DNA from: Bacteroidia bacterium
GTDB lineage: Bacteria; Bacteroidota; Bacteroidia; B-17B0; Aurantibacillaceae
DNA length: 64,000 bases
Reading direction: 5' to 3'
Assembly (NCBI GenBank): GCA_016787785.1
Contig: JAEUTO010000010.1
Coordinates: 310,001-374,000 of the forward strand
The position numbers and the translations under genes are program-made. Positions 37,601-45,171 of the stretch are shown here, in pieces; the stretch's first letter is position 1, and each line of letters opens with the position of its first letter. A model generated the notes under the pieces. The model was not told the DNA's origin. It saw only the letters and a program-made list of their open reading frames with translations, and did not search any database.

Positions 37601-37742
37601 TTAAGTAGGTTTCAACCTGTTCTAAATTTAACTGGCCTTTTAAGAAGGACTGTACAATTTGTCTACCGGTGTTGTTAATGCCATCAACCTTTGCAATAAT
37701 TGCAAACATCTGCATCAGGGCTCTTAATATTCGTTCGCTCAT
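34665..37742 (-). CDS. ABCG-like half-transporter with N-terminal TerB-like domain
   Basis: A 1025-residue ABC transporter with ATPase and membrane parts in one chain. Residues 1-150 are helical and resemble TerB-type domains (MQMFAIIAKVDG, ISEQENEFVLTVADTF). Residues 170-245 form a beta-rich part that may be FHA-like. The ATPase follows: Walker A GGSGAGKST (282-290), signature TISGGQRKRLN, Walker B VLFVDEPTSGL. A WNCG segment lies after it. The membrane part starts near 590 and has an ABCG-type SRWAFEALAVNQF motif. About 190 charged, helix-prone residues are inserted between the fifth and the last membrane segments, presumably outside the membrane. Substrate unknown. It is preceded by three genes for exported proteins on the same strand. 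Confidence 0.85.
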   Translation of the reverse strand: MSERILRALMQMFAIIAKVDGINNTGRQIVQSFLKGQLNLEQVETYLKIFDEYLESHQNTSKKKEGAAKRTSLNSVKILKICTQINQELEQPQKVIVLIRLLEFIHSSNEISEQENEFVLTVADTFNIPMEEFNLLTSFIIDSLEVIPNNPNILVINNNQEGIQNQSKHIYCETLPQDVRVIQIESVSMYALRLYGNYELQLNGQSISKERVHIFTPGSSIRSSKIKPIYYSDVIGRFLSDESQARITFEVKNLEYKFKGGKLGLRDVNINEESGKLIGIMGGSGAGKSTLLNVLNSMETPSGGSVKINGKNIHTEREAIQGVIGHVSQDDLLIEELTVYQNLFYNAKLCFGNLDDEEISKRCNSLLADLGLSETRHLKVGSPLEKTISGGQRKRLNISLELIREPSVLFVDEPTSGLSSRDSENIMDLLKELALKGKLIFVVIHQPSSEIYKMFDNLMILDVGGYPIYYGNPVDAVSYFKRLVNHVNAEESECWNCGNVNPEQIFNIIESKVLDEYGNLTYNRKVSPLEWNVQYRERIESNIHSEKKHTEIPESIFKIPNILKQFKVFMTRDVKSKLTNTQYLMINFLEAPLLAFILAYLVRFFNTDVDTSKGYVFGENENIPAYMFMSVVVALFIGLTVSAEEIIRDRKIRKRESFLNLSKGSYLWSKIIIMFALSAIQTCSFVIVGNSVLGIQGMFTDYWMVLFTSSCFANILGLNISSAFNSAVTIYILIPFLIIPQLLLAGVVVKFDKLNPTLAAQGSVPISGEIMASRWAFEALAVNQFKENRYEHNFYKYDKSISVAQYKKDYWMPKLESKLVKIENELKEGKKLTDVKSDIALLFNEITKETKINKKVTCDVLGQINEKSYNPAVAASIKAYLTNIKNYYINVQNTAYKKLDEVKLSMQKTPADKDKFLELAANYDNENLNNLVKNAGELNRCIEKDGKLIQQIDPVYQDPVDSKMGRAHFFAPRKNFMGTYFSTYWFNICVIWMMSITLIITLYFEIFKKVLDALGNIKFGKKKAF

Positions 37743-37748
37743 TTTATA

Positions 37749-38237
37749 TTATTTTTTGGTACAAACATTTTCGTAAAAATGTTTTGCCATTTGTTTTACT
37801 TGATTACAATCTTGTTTAGAAAATGTGGTAACAGCTTTACCGAAAATAAATCCTGTTATGCCATCTTCTTTTAATGTGCCAATATAATTCTTAAAAATTT
37901 CTATTACGTAATAACCACTGTTTTTGCTTAATTCATAATTGGTGGTTTCTTTAGCAAAAAAACTTTTTGAACCTGATTTAATTTCGAGCATATCTGTTTT
38001 GCCGAAATATAAATTTTCGTTAGTGCAGATCCGTAAATAGAATTTTGTATTTGGTGCTTTTACTAATTGTAGGGTAGTGCCGTTCTTTAAAGAAGTAATT
38101 AAATATTCACTATCTACTACTTTATTTTCTTTTGGAATACGAATGGTATCTTTAATAAAAGCAAAATCTCCAGACTTTTGAGAAAAGCCAATAGAGCTAA
38201 AAAGTAAGATGCCTATAAATAAATATATATGTTTCAT
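37749..38237 (-). CDS. Uncharacterised exported protein next to the ABC transporter
   Basis: A 162-residue protein with a signal peptide (FIGILLFSSIGFSQ) from the ATG at 38237; a TTG at 38261 is an unlikely alternative. The mature part is Lys-rich with alternating short beta-type stretches (YLITSLKNGTTLQLVKAP, FYLRICTNENLYFG). I do not recognise a family. The six-base gap to the ABC transporter gene indicates co-transcription, so it may be a periplasmic partner of that transporter. Confidence 0.7.
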   Translation of the reverse strand: MKHIYLFIGILLFSSIGFSQKSGDFAFIKDTIRIPKENKVVDSEYLITSLKNGTTLQLVKAPNTKFYLRICTNENLYFGKTDMLEIKSGSKSFFAKETTNYELSKNSGYYVIEIFKNYIGTLKEDGITGFIFGKAVTTFSKQDCNQVKQMAKHFYENVCTKK

Positions 38238-38258
38238 ATTAAAGCGAATTCTAAGATA

Positions 38259-38291
38259 CAAAAAAAGGATAAAGTTGTGCTTTATCCCTTT
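38259..38291 (-). terminator. Intrinsic terminator inside the ABC gene group
   Basis: GGATAAAG (38267-38274) and CTTTATCC (38280-38287) pair around a five-base loop, extended by A/T pairs. On the minus strand a T run follows. It lies between the 142-residue protein gene and the 162-residue protein gene, so it would cut or attenuate transcription within this group. Confidence 0.75.
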
Positions 38292-38327
38292 AAAATAATT
38301 GAAAAAATATCCGGTAGTTACACAGGA

Positions 38328-38756
38328 TTATTTTTGTTTAAATCCAATTAGCATTACTGCACATCCTGATCCTGGATTTTTGTTTGCATCTAATTGGGCT
38401 TCAATGATTGTTTCAAGGGTAGATTTTACTTTAAAATCCCAATACGGGGCGTTTTTCTTATCCCTGTTAGTAAATAATAAATGACGGTCCTGATCATAAA
38501 TATTAAAGATCAAATTTCCATCAGAAGTACCGCTACACGCTGCAATTCTGTATGTTGTTTCGCCAAAAAAAGTTGTTTGAAATTCAGCAGTTTCTTCCGA
38601 GTTCAATAAAAGAGCACGGTATTGTTGTCCGTCAGAAATAAAAGTAGATATAATGTGTTTAGCGCAAATATTTGCAATTGTATCGCACTGCGCATTTACT
38701 TTATTAAAACATGCTGCAATTGAAACAAATGATAAGGCTATAATAAATTTCTTCAT
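38328..38756 (-). CDS. Uncharacterised exported protein
   Basis: A 142-residue protein with a signal peptide (FIIALSFVSIAACFNKVNAQ). The mature part contains three further Cys residues before the C-terminal region and a segment NLIFNIYDQDRHLLFTN that resembles a beta-sandwich strand pair. The C-terminus has PGSGCAVMLIGFKQ. I do not recognise a family. It follows the lipoprotein gene by 20 bases, and a terminator follows it. Confidence 0.68.
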   Translation of the reverse strand: MKKFIIALSFVSIAACFNKVNAQCDTIANICAKHIISTFISDGQQYRALLLNSEETAEFQTTFFGETTYRIAACSGTSDGNLIFNIYDQDRHLLFTNRDKKNAPYWDFKVKSTLETIIEAQLDANKNPGSGCAVMLIGFKQK

Positions 38757-38776
38757 TTTAGTTGATATGTTTAATA

Positions 38777-39691
38777 TTATGATTGTGACGTGTTAATTAT
38801 TTTGTTCCTGATCTCTTTTATTTTTTCGGTGATCAGAGCAATTTGCTCGTCACTTACAATAACCTCAGTAGTACTATTAATATAGGTCATTTTTTTAGCA
38901 GTATCAGTTACAGGTTCAACAAAATTGTATTTGAACTGAATGCCATCATAAATTTTTGAAAGGTCGCTTAATTGCGCTGTTAAAGCTACAACTTCAGGCT
39001 CGGTACTGCTGCCTAAAATTTTAATTAAACTGCCTAAAGCTTGTTTTTGTTCTGCAATTCTAAATCTTACACCTTCGGTAGGTTTTGATTTATAAGCTGT
39101 AACCGAAAAATGCATACTTTCTATCCAACCACCGGTAAGAATAAGACTGCTTACATTGCTTCTTTGATTATTTTTTAAATAAGCATCGCTACCGCGGTAA
39201 GCAATACCTACTAAAACCATCATACTATCTTTGTTTGTAACATTATTTTTGATACGCTCCATTGTAGATGCATCAAAAGCTGCAGAAATGCCTAACTTAT
39301 CGGCTAACTGTTTTACAGAAGCCAAATAACCTAACGCATCCTGGGTTTGGTTGTAAAGAGAAACATATCCGAGATCTGCGCCATAAATACCTAAATTGAT
39401 AGATTTTGCGTAATCAGTTGAAAATGTATTTACTTTATTGGATGAATGTAAAATTGCTTTGTCGTAAACAATACCACTTTTTTGTATCAATAAAGCTGTT
39501 TGAATAGGAGAGGGAACACTAAAAAGTTCGCCACCAACGTTTACTACTGAAGTTTTAACGGTATCAACGGTATCAACCAATTCATCCTTATTTGTGTCGT
39601 CTTTTTTTGGGTCGCCACAAGACGTTAAAAAAGCTACTGCAATTGATAAGGCTAAAACATTTTTGTTTAGCACTGTTTTATAAATTTTCAT
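38777..39691 (-). CDS. Uncharacterised lipoprotein upstream of the ABC group
   Basis: A 304-residue lipoprotein: the signal ends in VAFLTSCGDPKKDD, followed by an Asp/Thr/Val-rich linker (to about residue 48). The mature part is helical, with phrases such as SINLGIYGADLGYVSLYNQ and SSLILTGGWIESMHF. The family is common in Bacteroidota, but I know no function for it. It is the first gene of the minus-strand set 39691-34665. Confidence 0.72.
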   Translation of the reverse strand: MKIYKTVLNKNVLALSIAVAFLTSCGDPKKDDTNKDELVDTVDTVKTSVVNVGGELFSVPSPIQTALLIQKSGIVYDKAILHSSNKVNTFSTDYAKSINLGIYGADLGYVSLYNQTQDALGYLASVKQLADKLGISAAFDASTMERIKNNVTNKDSMMVLVGIAYRGSDAYLKNNQRSNVSSLILTGGWIESMHFSVTAYKSKPTEGVRFRIAEQKQALGSLIKILGSSTEPEVVALTAQLSDLSKIYDGIQFKYNFVEPVTDTAKKMTYINSTTEVIVSDEQIALITEKIKEIRNKIINTSQS

Positions 39692-39800
39692 CGATAAATT
39701 GATGTTTTTTAAAGATTAATTTGACGCAAGTAAAGCAAAAAAACTGAATTGGACAAATATTAATTTCTCACAATTCAGTTTTTTATTGTTAAAAAGTATA

Positions 39801-40241
39801 TTAGTGGTTATCGCCGCCAAAATAGGTCATTTCAATAATGTCAGCGTTATAAGCTACATCGTAAATAACCTCATTTAAAATAGTTTCGTTAGTTAGTTCT
39901 ATTGGTTGCACTGCTTGAACGATAACGGTCTCGCAAGGAGTTCCGTCTGGGCGTTTGTCAGTTGTAATTGTTACCTGAGCAAATGTTCCGTAACCGCCTT
40001 CTTTAAGCATTTTGTAATGGTTCAAATTCGGATTGTATTCACCACATCTTGTGTTCATGTAGATCACATCTTTTCCAAAGTGACGACCTTTAATTTCCCA
40101 AACCCAAACGTTTTGGTATCTCCAGCTATTATCTTTCATTTTTAGAGCTACGTCTATTTTCCAGATACCCGGGCTAACTTCATCTAATTTATATTTCCAT
40201 TTATTAGAAATATTTGTCATTGCGGTTTTTAAATCGAACAT
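39801..40241 (-). CDS. Uncharacterised cytoplasmic protein
   Basis: A 146-residue protein without signal peptide or membrane segment. The ATG at 40241 (MFDLKTAMTN) is chosen; a TTG at 40292 would add 17 Lys-rich residues. Strongly patterned segments are WKYKLDEVSPGIWKIDVALK, VWVWEIKGRHFGKDVIYMN and EMTYFGGDNH at the end. I do not recognise the family. It stands alone, divergent from the MFS transporter gene. Confidence 0.65.
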   Translation of the reverse strand: MFDLKTAMTNISNKWKYKLDEVSPGIWKIDVALKMKDNSWRYQNVWVWEIKGRHFGKDVIYMNTRCGEYNPNLNHYKMLKEGGYGTFAQVTITTDKRPDGTPCETVIVQAVQPIELTNETILNEVIYDVAYNADIIEMTYFGGDNH

Positions 40242-40352
40242 ATTTTTTATTTTTAAAAGTTTATCAAATATATATTTTTTTTTATTTTCCAATAAATTTA
40301 TTTTACCCTGGATTTTTAACCTAACTTTAGCTTCTCAATTTTTTAACCGTTT

Positions 40353-41546
40353 ATGAAGCGTTCCGATGTAGTTCTGTTACTTATTTTAGCCTTTGTTCAA
40401 TTTACCGGAATAGTAGATTTTATGGTGCTAATGCCGCTTAAGCCCAAACTTACCGAGCTTTGGGGTATTACGCCAAGCCAGTTTGGAATTGCTGTATTTG
40501 CTTATGGTTTTGGCGCCTTTATTTCGTCGCTTATTTGCGTAAATAAAGTAGACCGTTTTGATCGCAAAAAAGTGTTGGTTGTTATTTACGCGGGCTTTAC
40601 TTTGGGCACTTTTTTCTGTGGTTTCGCGTCCAGTTATTATATGCTGGTTGCTGCGCGTTTTATTACCGGTTTATTTGGCGGCGTTTCGGGTTCTATAATA
40701 CAATCTATTGTTGGCGATGCCATTCCTGCACAAAAAAGAGGACAGGCCATGGGTATTTTAATGATGGGTTTTGCACTGGCAAGTATTGTTGGTGTGCCGG
40801 GCGGCTTATACCTTGCGGGTCACAACCATTGGTACACGCCCTTCATTATTTTAGGATTTTTATGCGTGGCTGTATTTGTGGGCATCTTATTCGTTGTTCC
40901 ATCCTTTACAGCACATTTAGCCACATATAAACCACAAACTTTTTTGGGTGTAATGCGCAGTGTTCTCGAAGACAAGAATCGTCGTTGGGCACTTTTATTA
41001 ACCTTATTGATAATGCCGTCGCACTTTTTTATTATTCCTTTTTTAACGGATTATTTTACGTCTAATCTTCAATTCGATTATTCTAGCACAGTGCCTTTGG
41101 TTTATATTGTAGGTGGCGCTATTACAGCGTTTACATCTCCTATGATCGGGAAATTAAGTGATAGAATAGGGCGTTTTAAAGTACTTTTGGCACTTTCAAT
41201 TTTATCTGTAATTCCTTTAATTGGTATTCCTAATTTACAAACACATAATAAATTTGTGTTGTTATGTTTTACAGCCTCTTTCTTTGTTTTTAGCGGCTCG
41301 CGAATGATCATTTCCATGGCACACACAACGTCTACGGCACAACCGCATATTCGTGGTGCGTTTTTAATTATAAATTCATCTGTGCAGCAATTTGGTACGT
41401 CTATAGCTTCGTTAATTGGTGGATTTATAGTGATACAATCAAGTGATCACAATTTACATAACTACCCGTATTTAGGATACCTGGCGGTTTTCTTTTCTAT
41501 ATTAGTGGTGTTGGTTTTTAATAAAGTAAAACCATTAAAGGTTTAG
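40353..41546 (+). CDS. Major facilitator superfamily transporter
   Basis: A 397-residue inner-membrane transporter with about twelve hydrophobic segments. The loop between segments 2 and 3 carries VNKVDRFDRKKVLV, a version of the MFS signature A, repeated in the second half as GKLSDRIGRFKVLL. The segment GLFGGVSGSIIQSIVGDAIP is typical of drug/sugar efflux-type MFS proteins of the AraJ/Bcr kind. Substrate unknown. mnmE lies 63 bases downstream on the same strand. Confidence 0.88.
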   Translation: MKRSDVVLLLILAFVQFTGIVDFMVLMPLKPKLTELWGITPSQFGIAVFAYGFGAFISSLICVNKVDRFDRKKVLVVIYAGFTLGTFFCGFASSYYMLVAARFITGLFGGVSGSIIQSIVGDAIPAQKRGQAMGILMMGFALASIVGVPGGLYLAGHNHWYTPFIILGFLCVAVFVGILFVVPSFTAHLATYKPQTFLGVMRSVLEDKNRRWALLLTLLIMPSHFFIIPFLTDYFTSNLQFDYSSTVPLVYIVGGAITAFTSPMIGKLSDRIGRFKVLLALSILSVIPLIGIPNLQTHNKFVLLCFTASFFVFSGSRMIISMAHTTSTAQPHIRGAFLIINSSVQQFGTSIASLIGGFIVIQSSDHNLHNYPYLGYLAVFFSILVVLVFNKVKPLKV

Positions 41547-41609
41547 CGTTTATAAAAAAGATTTCCTTTTTTTCTTAAATTTTTTTGCATAGTTTAGATA
41601 GTTCTAATA

Positions 41610-43004
41610 ATGAAATTTGAAACGAATGATACTATTGTTGCATTGGCAACGGCTCACGGAAGTGCCGCTATTGCTGTTATTCGTTTAAGCGGACCAAACG
41701 CTTTTAAAGTTGTTGAGACCAATTTTTATTCTAAAAACCAACAAAAAAAACAAATTAGTAATAAAGATTCGCACACGCTGCATTTTGGATTGATCATTCA
41801 CCAGGATGTAATTATTGACGAAGTTTTAGTAAGCGTTTTTAAAGGGCCAAATTCATTTACAGGGCAGGATAGTGTTGAAGTTTCCTGTCACGGGTCGCCA
41901 TTCATACAACAACAACTTATACAATTATTTTTAGCAGCAGGGGCAAGGTCCGCAGCGCCGGGTGAATTTACATTACGCGCATTTTTAAATGGTAAATTTG
42001 ATCTTAGTCAGGCCGAAGCTGTTGCTGATCTTATTGCCAGTAACTCTGCCATTTCGCACCAGGTAGCAATGCAACAAATGCGTGGCGGTTTTAGTAATAA
42101 AATAAAATTGTTGCGAGAGAATCTTGTAAATTTTGCTTCGTTAATTGAATTGGAACTGGATTTTAGCGAAGAAGATGTGGAGTTTGCCAACAGAAATGAC
42201 CTTAAGAATTTAATTCATTCTATTAATAATATCGTTCAAAAATTAGTTCAAAGTTTTGAATTAGGCAATGTAATAAAGAATGGTATACCCGTTGCTATTG
42301 TTGGAAAGCCCAATGCCGGCAAATCTACTTTATTGAATGTGCTTTTAGAAGATGATCGTGCTATTGTAAGTGAAATTGCAGGAACCACAAGAGATACTAT
42401 TGAAGATGAAATTACTATTGATGGCGTTTTGTTTCGCTTTATTGATACCGCTGGCATAAGAACAACTACCGATGTTATAGAGCAAATAGGGGTAAACAAG
42501 GCATTTGAAGCCATTCAAAAATCTGCCATCGTTATTTATTTGTTTGATTCGCACGAAATAAGTAGTGGCGATCTGAAGATGGAAATTGATATGTTGCAGG
42601 AACATATTGGTACGTCGCAATTGGTAATTGTGGCCAATAAAATAGATACCGAAAACGTTGCCGATCTAAAAAAAGAATTCTCAAATTACCCCGAGATCAT
42701 TTTTATTTCTGCAAAAACACATGATCATGTAAAGGACCTTAAAAGTAAGTTACTTGAATTATTTGATGCAAGAACAGTAAGCGCAACAGATACAATTGTT
42801 ACAAATGCACGGCACGTTAATTCATTAAAGAATGTAAATTCTGCCCTTGAAAAAGTACTGAAAGGGTTAGATGAAAACATTGTTGCCGATCTGTTAGCAT
42901 TGGATATACGCTATGCCTTAGAGGAAATTGGAACCATTACCGGACAGGTAACCACAGAGGATCTGTTGGAAAATATTTTCAGCAAATTCTGCATCGGTAA
43001 ATAA
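41610..43004 (+). CDS. mnmE: tRNA modification GTPase
   Basis: With MnmG it modifies uridine at the wobble position of certain tRNAs. The 464-residue protein has the N-terminal folate-binding domain (TIVALATAHGSAAIAVIRLSG, then SVEVSCHGSPF and PGEFTLRAFLNGKFDLSQAE), a helical domain, and a G domain inserted in it. The G-domain motifs are VGKPNAGKST (G1), DTAGIR (G3) and ANKID (G4). The last residues are CIGK, the conserved C-terminal motif of this family. Start codon ATG. MnmG is not in this window. Confidence 0.97.
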   Translation: MKFETNDTIVALATAHGSAAIAVIRLSGPNAFKVVETNFYSKNQQKKQISNKDSHTLHFGLIIHQDVIIDEVLVSVFKGPNSFTGQDSVEVSCHGSPFIQQQLIQLFLAAGARSAAPGEFTLRAFLNGKFDLSQAEAVADLIASNSAISHQVAMQQMRGGFSNKIKLLRENLVNFASLIELELDFSEEDVEFANRNDLKNLIHSINNIVQKLVQSFELGNVIKNGIPVAIVGKPNAGKSTLLNVLLEDDRAIVSEIAGTTRDTIEDEITIDGVLFRFIDTAGIRTTTDVIEQIGVNKAFEAIQKSAIVIYLFDSHEISSGDLKMEIDMLQEHIGTSQLVIVANKIDTENVADLKKEFSNYPEIIFISAKTHDHVKDLKSKLLELFDARTVSATDTIVTNARHVNSLKNVNSALEKVLKGLDENIVADLLALDIRYALEEIGTITGQVTTEDLLENIFSKFCIGK

Positions 43005-43103
43005 ACACCTTAGTGTTTATGCACTATTTTTATCGTTTTCTTTTTGAAGAATTCATATTTTTTGATAATTTTAAATTAGCATTTTAATCAAAACAACTAT
43101 TTC

Positions 43104-43520
43104 ATGCTTAAAACCAAAGAGTATCGCCTGGCTACACTCGAGTATGACGCAGAAAAAAATATTTTGTTCTATCGTGTTAAACAGGATATAACTGTTGACG
43201 TTGCCGAAATAAAGGAAATGATCGAGTACGTTAAAGAATTTATGGGCGAAAAAAGACATTTGGCCTTGATAGATTTTGGCTCCAGTGTTGGTTCAACAAC
43301 AGAGGGTAGAAGAGTTTACGCAGAAGAGATCTATCTCACAAAATATAGAATTGCCGACGCGTTTTTAGTAAAATCACTTTCAATGCGCTTAATCGCCAAC
43401 TTTTTTATTAAAGTAACCAAGCCTAAAATTGCTACGCGATTATTTACCTCAGAAACAGAAGCAATAAAATGGTTAGAGAATGCAAAGAACTCTCAAAATA
43501 AAAAAGAGGAAGCATTGTAA
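43104..43520 (+). CDS. Small SpoIIAA/STAS-like protein (DUF7793-like), copy 2
   Basis: A 138-residue cytoplasmic protein, paralogous to the one at 33394. It has an N-terminal beta/alpha part (ATLEYDAEKNILFYRVKQ), a central DFGSSVGSTTEGRR segment and the shared C-terminal NFFIKVTKPKIATRLFTSE with AIKWL. Proteins of this kind in Bacteroidota have a SpoIIAA-like fold and unknown function. It follows mnmE after 99 bases, and a terminator shared with the convergent rpmE2 lies 15 bases past its stop codon. Confidence 0.68.
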   Translation: MLKTKEYRLATLEYDAEKNILFYRVKQDITVDVAEIKEMIEYVKEFMGEKRHLALIDFGSSVGSTTEGRRVYAEEIYLTKYRIADAFLVKSLSMRLIANFFIKVTKPKIATRLFTSETEAIKWLENAKNSQNKKEEAL

Positions 43521-43532
43521 TTATCTTTAAAA

Positions 43533-43570
43533 CAAAAAACCTGTCAAGGTATATACCAAGACAGGTTTTG
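43533..43570. terminator. Bidirectional terminator between convergent genes
   Basis: AAAACCTGTC (43536-43545) pairs with GACAGGTTTT (43560-43569). The loop itself contains the palindrome GGTATATACC. Placed between the stop codons of the DUF7793-like gene and rpmE2, with A/T runs on both sides, it can serve both. Confidence 0.85.
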
Positions 43571-43590
43571 TAAGTGTGATCTTTTTAGGA

Positions 43591-43842
43591 TTATTTCTTT
43601 TTAGCGTAACGTGTACGGAATTTATCCACACGACCTGCAGTATCAACTAATACTTGTTTACCTGTATAAAAAGGATGAGATGTCATTGAGATATCTAATT
43701 TTACTAATGGATATTCGTTACCATCTTCCCATTTAACGTTTTCTTTAGTTTCTGCGCAAGAGCGGGTAATAAATGCATAACCATTACTCATATCTTTAAA
43801 TACGCATAATCTATAATTTTCTGGATGGATTTCTTTTTTCAT
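43591..43842 (-). CDS. rpmE2: 50S ribosomal protein L31 type B
   Basis: An 83-residue ribosomal protein of the large subunit. [20 protein letters not shown] at the start and [13 protein letters not shown] in the middle are typical of L31. It lacks the CxxC zinc motif of type A L31 and so is the zinc-free type B. The gene stands alone with a consensus promoter and shares a terminator with the convergent gene. Confidence 0.95.
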   Translation of the reverse strand: MKKEIHPENYRLCVFKDMSNGYAFITRSCAETKENVKWEDGNEYPLVKLDISMTSHPFYTGKQVLVDTAGRVDKFRTRYAKKK

Positions 43843-43877
43843 TTTAGAAAGGTTTATTAAGTTTCAAAATTGGGATG

Positions 43878-43907
43878 CAAATATACGTTTATTATTTTAA
43901 ACGCCAA
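43878..43907 (-). promoter_or_regulatory. Consensus promoter of rpmE2
   Basis: On the minus strand TTG (43907-43905), 19 bases, then TATATTTG (43885-43878): an exact TTG-N19-TANNTTTG match. It lies about 36 bases upstream of the rpmE2 ATG. Confidence 0.75.
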
Positions 43908-43997
43908 ATATTATTCTCTTAACAATTAGCAAGTAAAGTTTTTGCTTAAAAAATGGCCTAAAAATTTAACAAATATCAAAAAAAACGAGCCGATTAT

Positions 43998-44027
43998 TTG
44001 TTTTTTAAAATTCTTTAACTAATTTAG
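43998..44027 (+). promoter_or_regulatory. Promoter of the porP/sprF-like gene
   Basis: TTG (43998-44000), 19 bases, then TAATTTAG (44020-44027), one mismatch from TANNTTTG. It predicts transcription starting near 44034. That rules out the in-frame GTG at 44036 as a realistic start and supports the ATG at 44081. Confidence 0.65.
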
Positions 44028-44080
44028 CCGCCTAAGTGTATAGTCAAAAAAGCACTTATTTATTTAACTTAAAACAAAGT

Positions 44081-45040
44081 ATGAAAAAACTTTTTACCAA
44101 AATTGCTATTGCAGTAGCAGGTTTTACAGGGGTTGCAGTTGCTCAGCAAGATCCTCAATTCACACAATTTATGCACAATAAATTGATCTATAACCCCGGT
44201 TATGCTGGTACTTCAGGCGCTATTTGCGGCAACGCACAATTCCGTCAACAATGGGTGAACTTTGATGGCGCACCTCAATCAATAGCGTTAGCATTTGATA
44301 TGCCCGTTCTACCTAATTTAGGTATAGGTTTAAATGTTATTAGTGATAAAATCGGACCAATGAATACCTTATTTTTAAGGATTCCTGTTTCTTATTTAAT
44401 TCCGGTTGGTTCTGGTAAATTGGGCCTTGGATTAGATGTTGGCTTTTTACAAAAGAAAATTAACAATACATGGATCACTCCTGAGCCGGGTAAAATTGAC
44501 CCTACTATCCCAGGTGCATATGATGCTTTAAGCAATCCATCTTTAAATAAATTAACTTATGACCTTGGTTTTGGTGCTTTTTACCAAATTCCGGGTAAAT
44601 TTTACTTAGGTTTATCAAGTACCCACTTACCTTCTCAAACAGTAGGTTCTGCACCTATTAGTTTTGAAATGTCTCGCCACTATTATTTAATGACAGGTTA
44701 TTCATTCGATATCAACCCAAGAAACAAGATCACGCCAAATGTTAAAGTAAAATCAGATGTGGCTGCAAGCGCTGTTGATATTAACTTAACATATATGTAT
44801 GATAATATGCTTTGGGTTGGAGCTACCTACCGTTTAAGTGATGCTACTGCATTAATGATCGGTTACCAAGGCCATAACGCAAGTGGTGGTTTAAGCTATA
44901 AAATTGGATATTCTTATGACCTTACAATGTCAAAATTAAAAGGTTATACTAGTGGTACTCACGAGATTATCTTAGGTTTCTGTTTAACCCAAAAAGTTAA
45001 GAAATTAGCATCTTATGGAGATGATCGTTTCTTAAATTAA
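44081..45040 (+). CDS. PorP/SprF family type IX secretion outer-membrane protein
   Basis: A 319-residue outer-membrane beta-barrel protein. After a signal peptide (AIAVAGFTGVAVAQ) comes the family hallmark QDPQFTQFMHNKLIYNPGYAG, followed by GNAQFRQQWVNFDGAPQS. The rest alternates Gly and aromatic residues, as in a barrel of about fourteen strands, ending in HEIILGFCL. PorP/SprF proteins work with the T9SS and help attach or export specific cargo. Here it lies 131 bases upstream of gldK on the same strand, the order seen in several Bacteroidota T9SS loci (porP-porK-porL-porM-porN). Confidence 0.92.
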   Translation: MKKLFTKIAIAVAGFTGVAVAQQDPQFTQFMHNKLIYNPGYAGTSGAICGNAQFRQQWVNFDGAPQSIALAFDMPVLPNLGIGLNVISDKIGPMNTLFLRIPVSYLIPVGSGKLGLGLDVGFLQKKINNTWITPEPGKIDPTIPGAYDALSNPSLNKLTYDLGFGAFYQIPGKFYLGLSSTHLPSQTVGSAPISFEMSRHYYLMTGYSFDINPRNKITPNVKVKSDVAASAVDINLTYMYDNMLWVGATYRLSDATALMIGYQGHNASGGLSYKIGYSYDLTMSKLKGYTSGTHEIILGFCLTQKVKKLASYGDDRFLN

Positions 45041-45171
45041 TTTTAAATTGTAACCTTTTATATAATATTTCGTTTAAACCACTTACAACTAACAATTAAT
45101 GTTAATAACTTTAAACAAAAAAGACAGTGTAACTTTAATGTTGATTGTGGTTATAAACTAAAACAAGTAAT

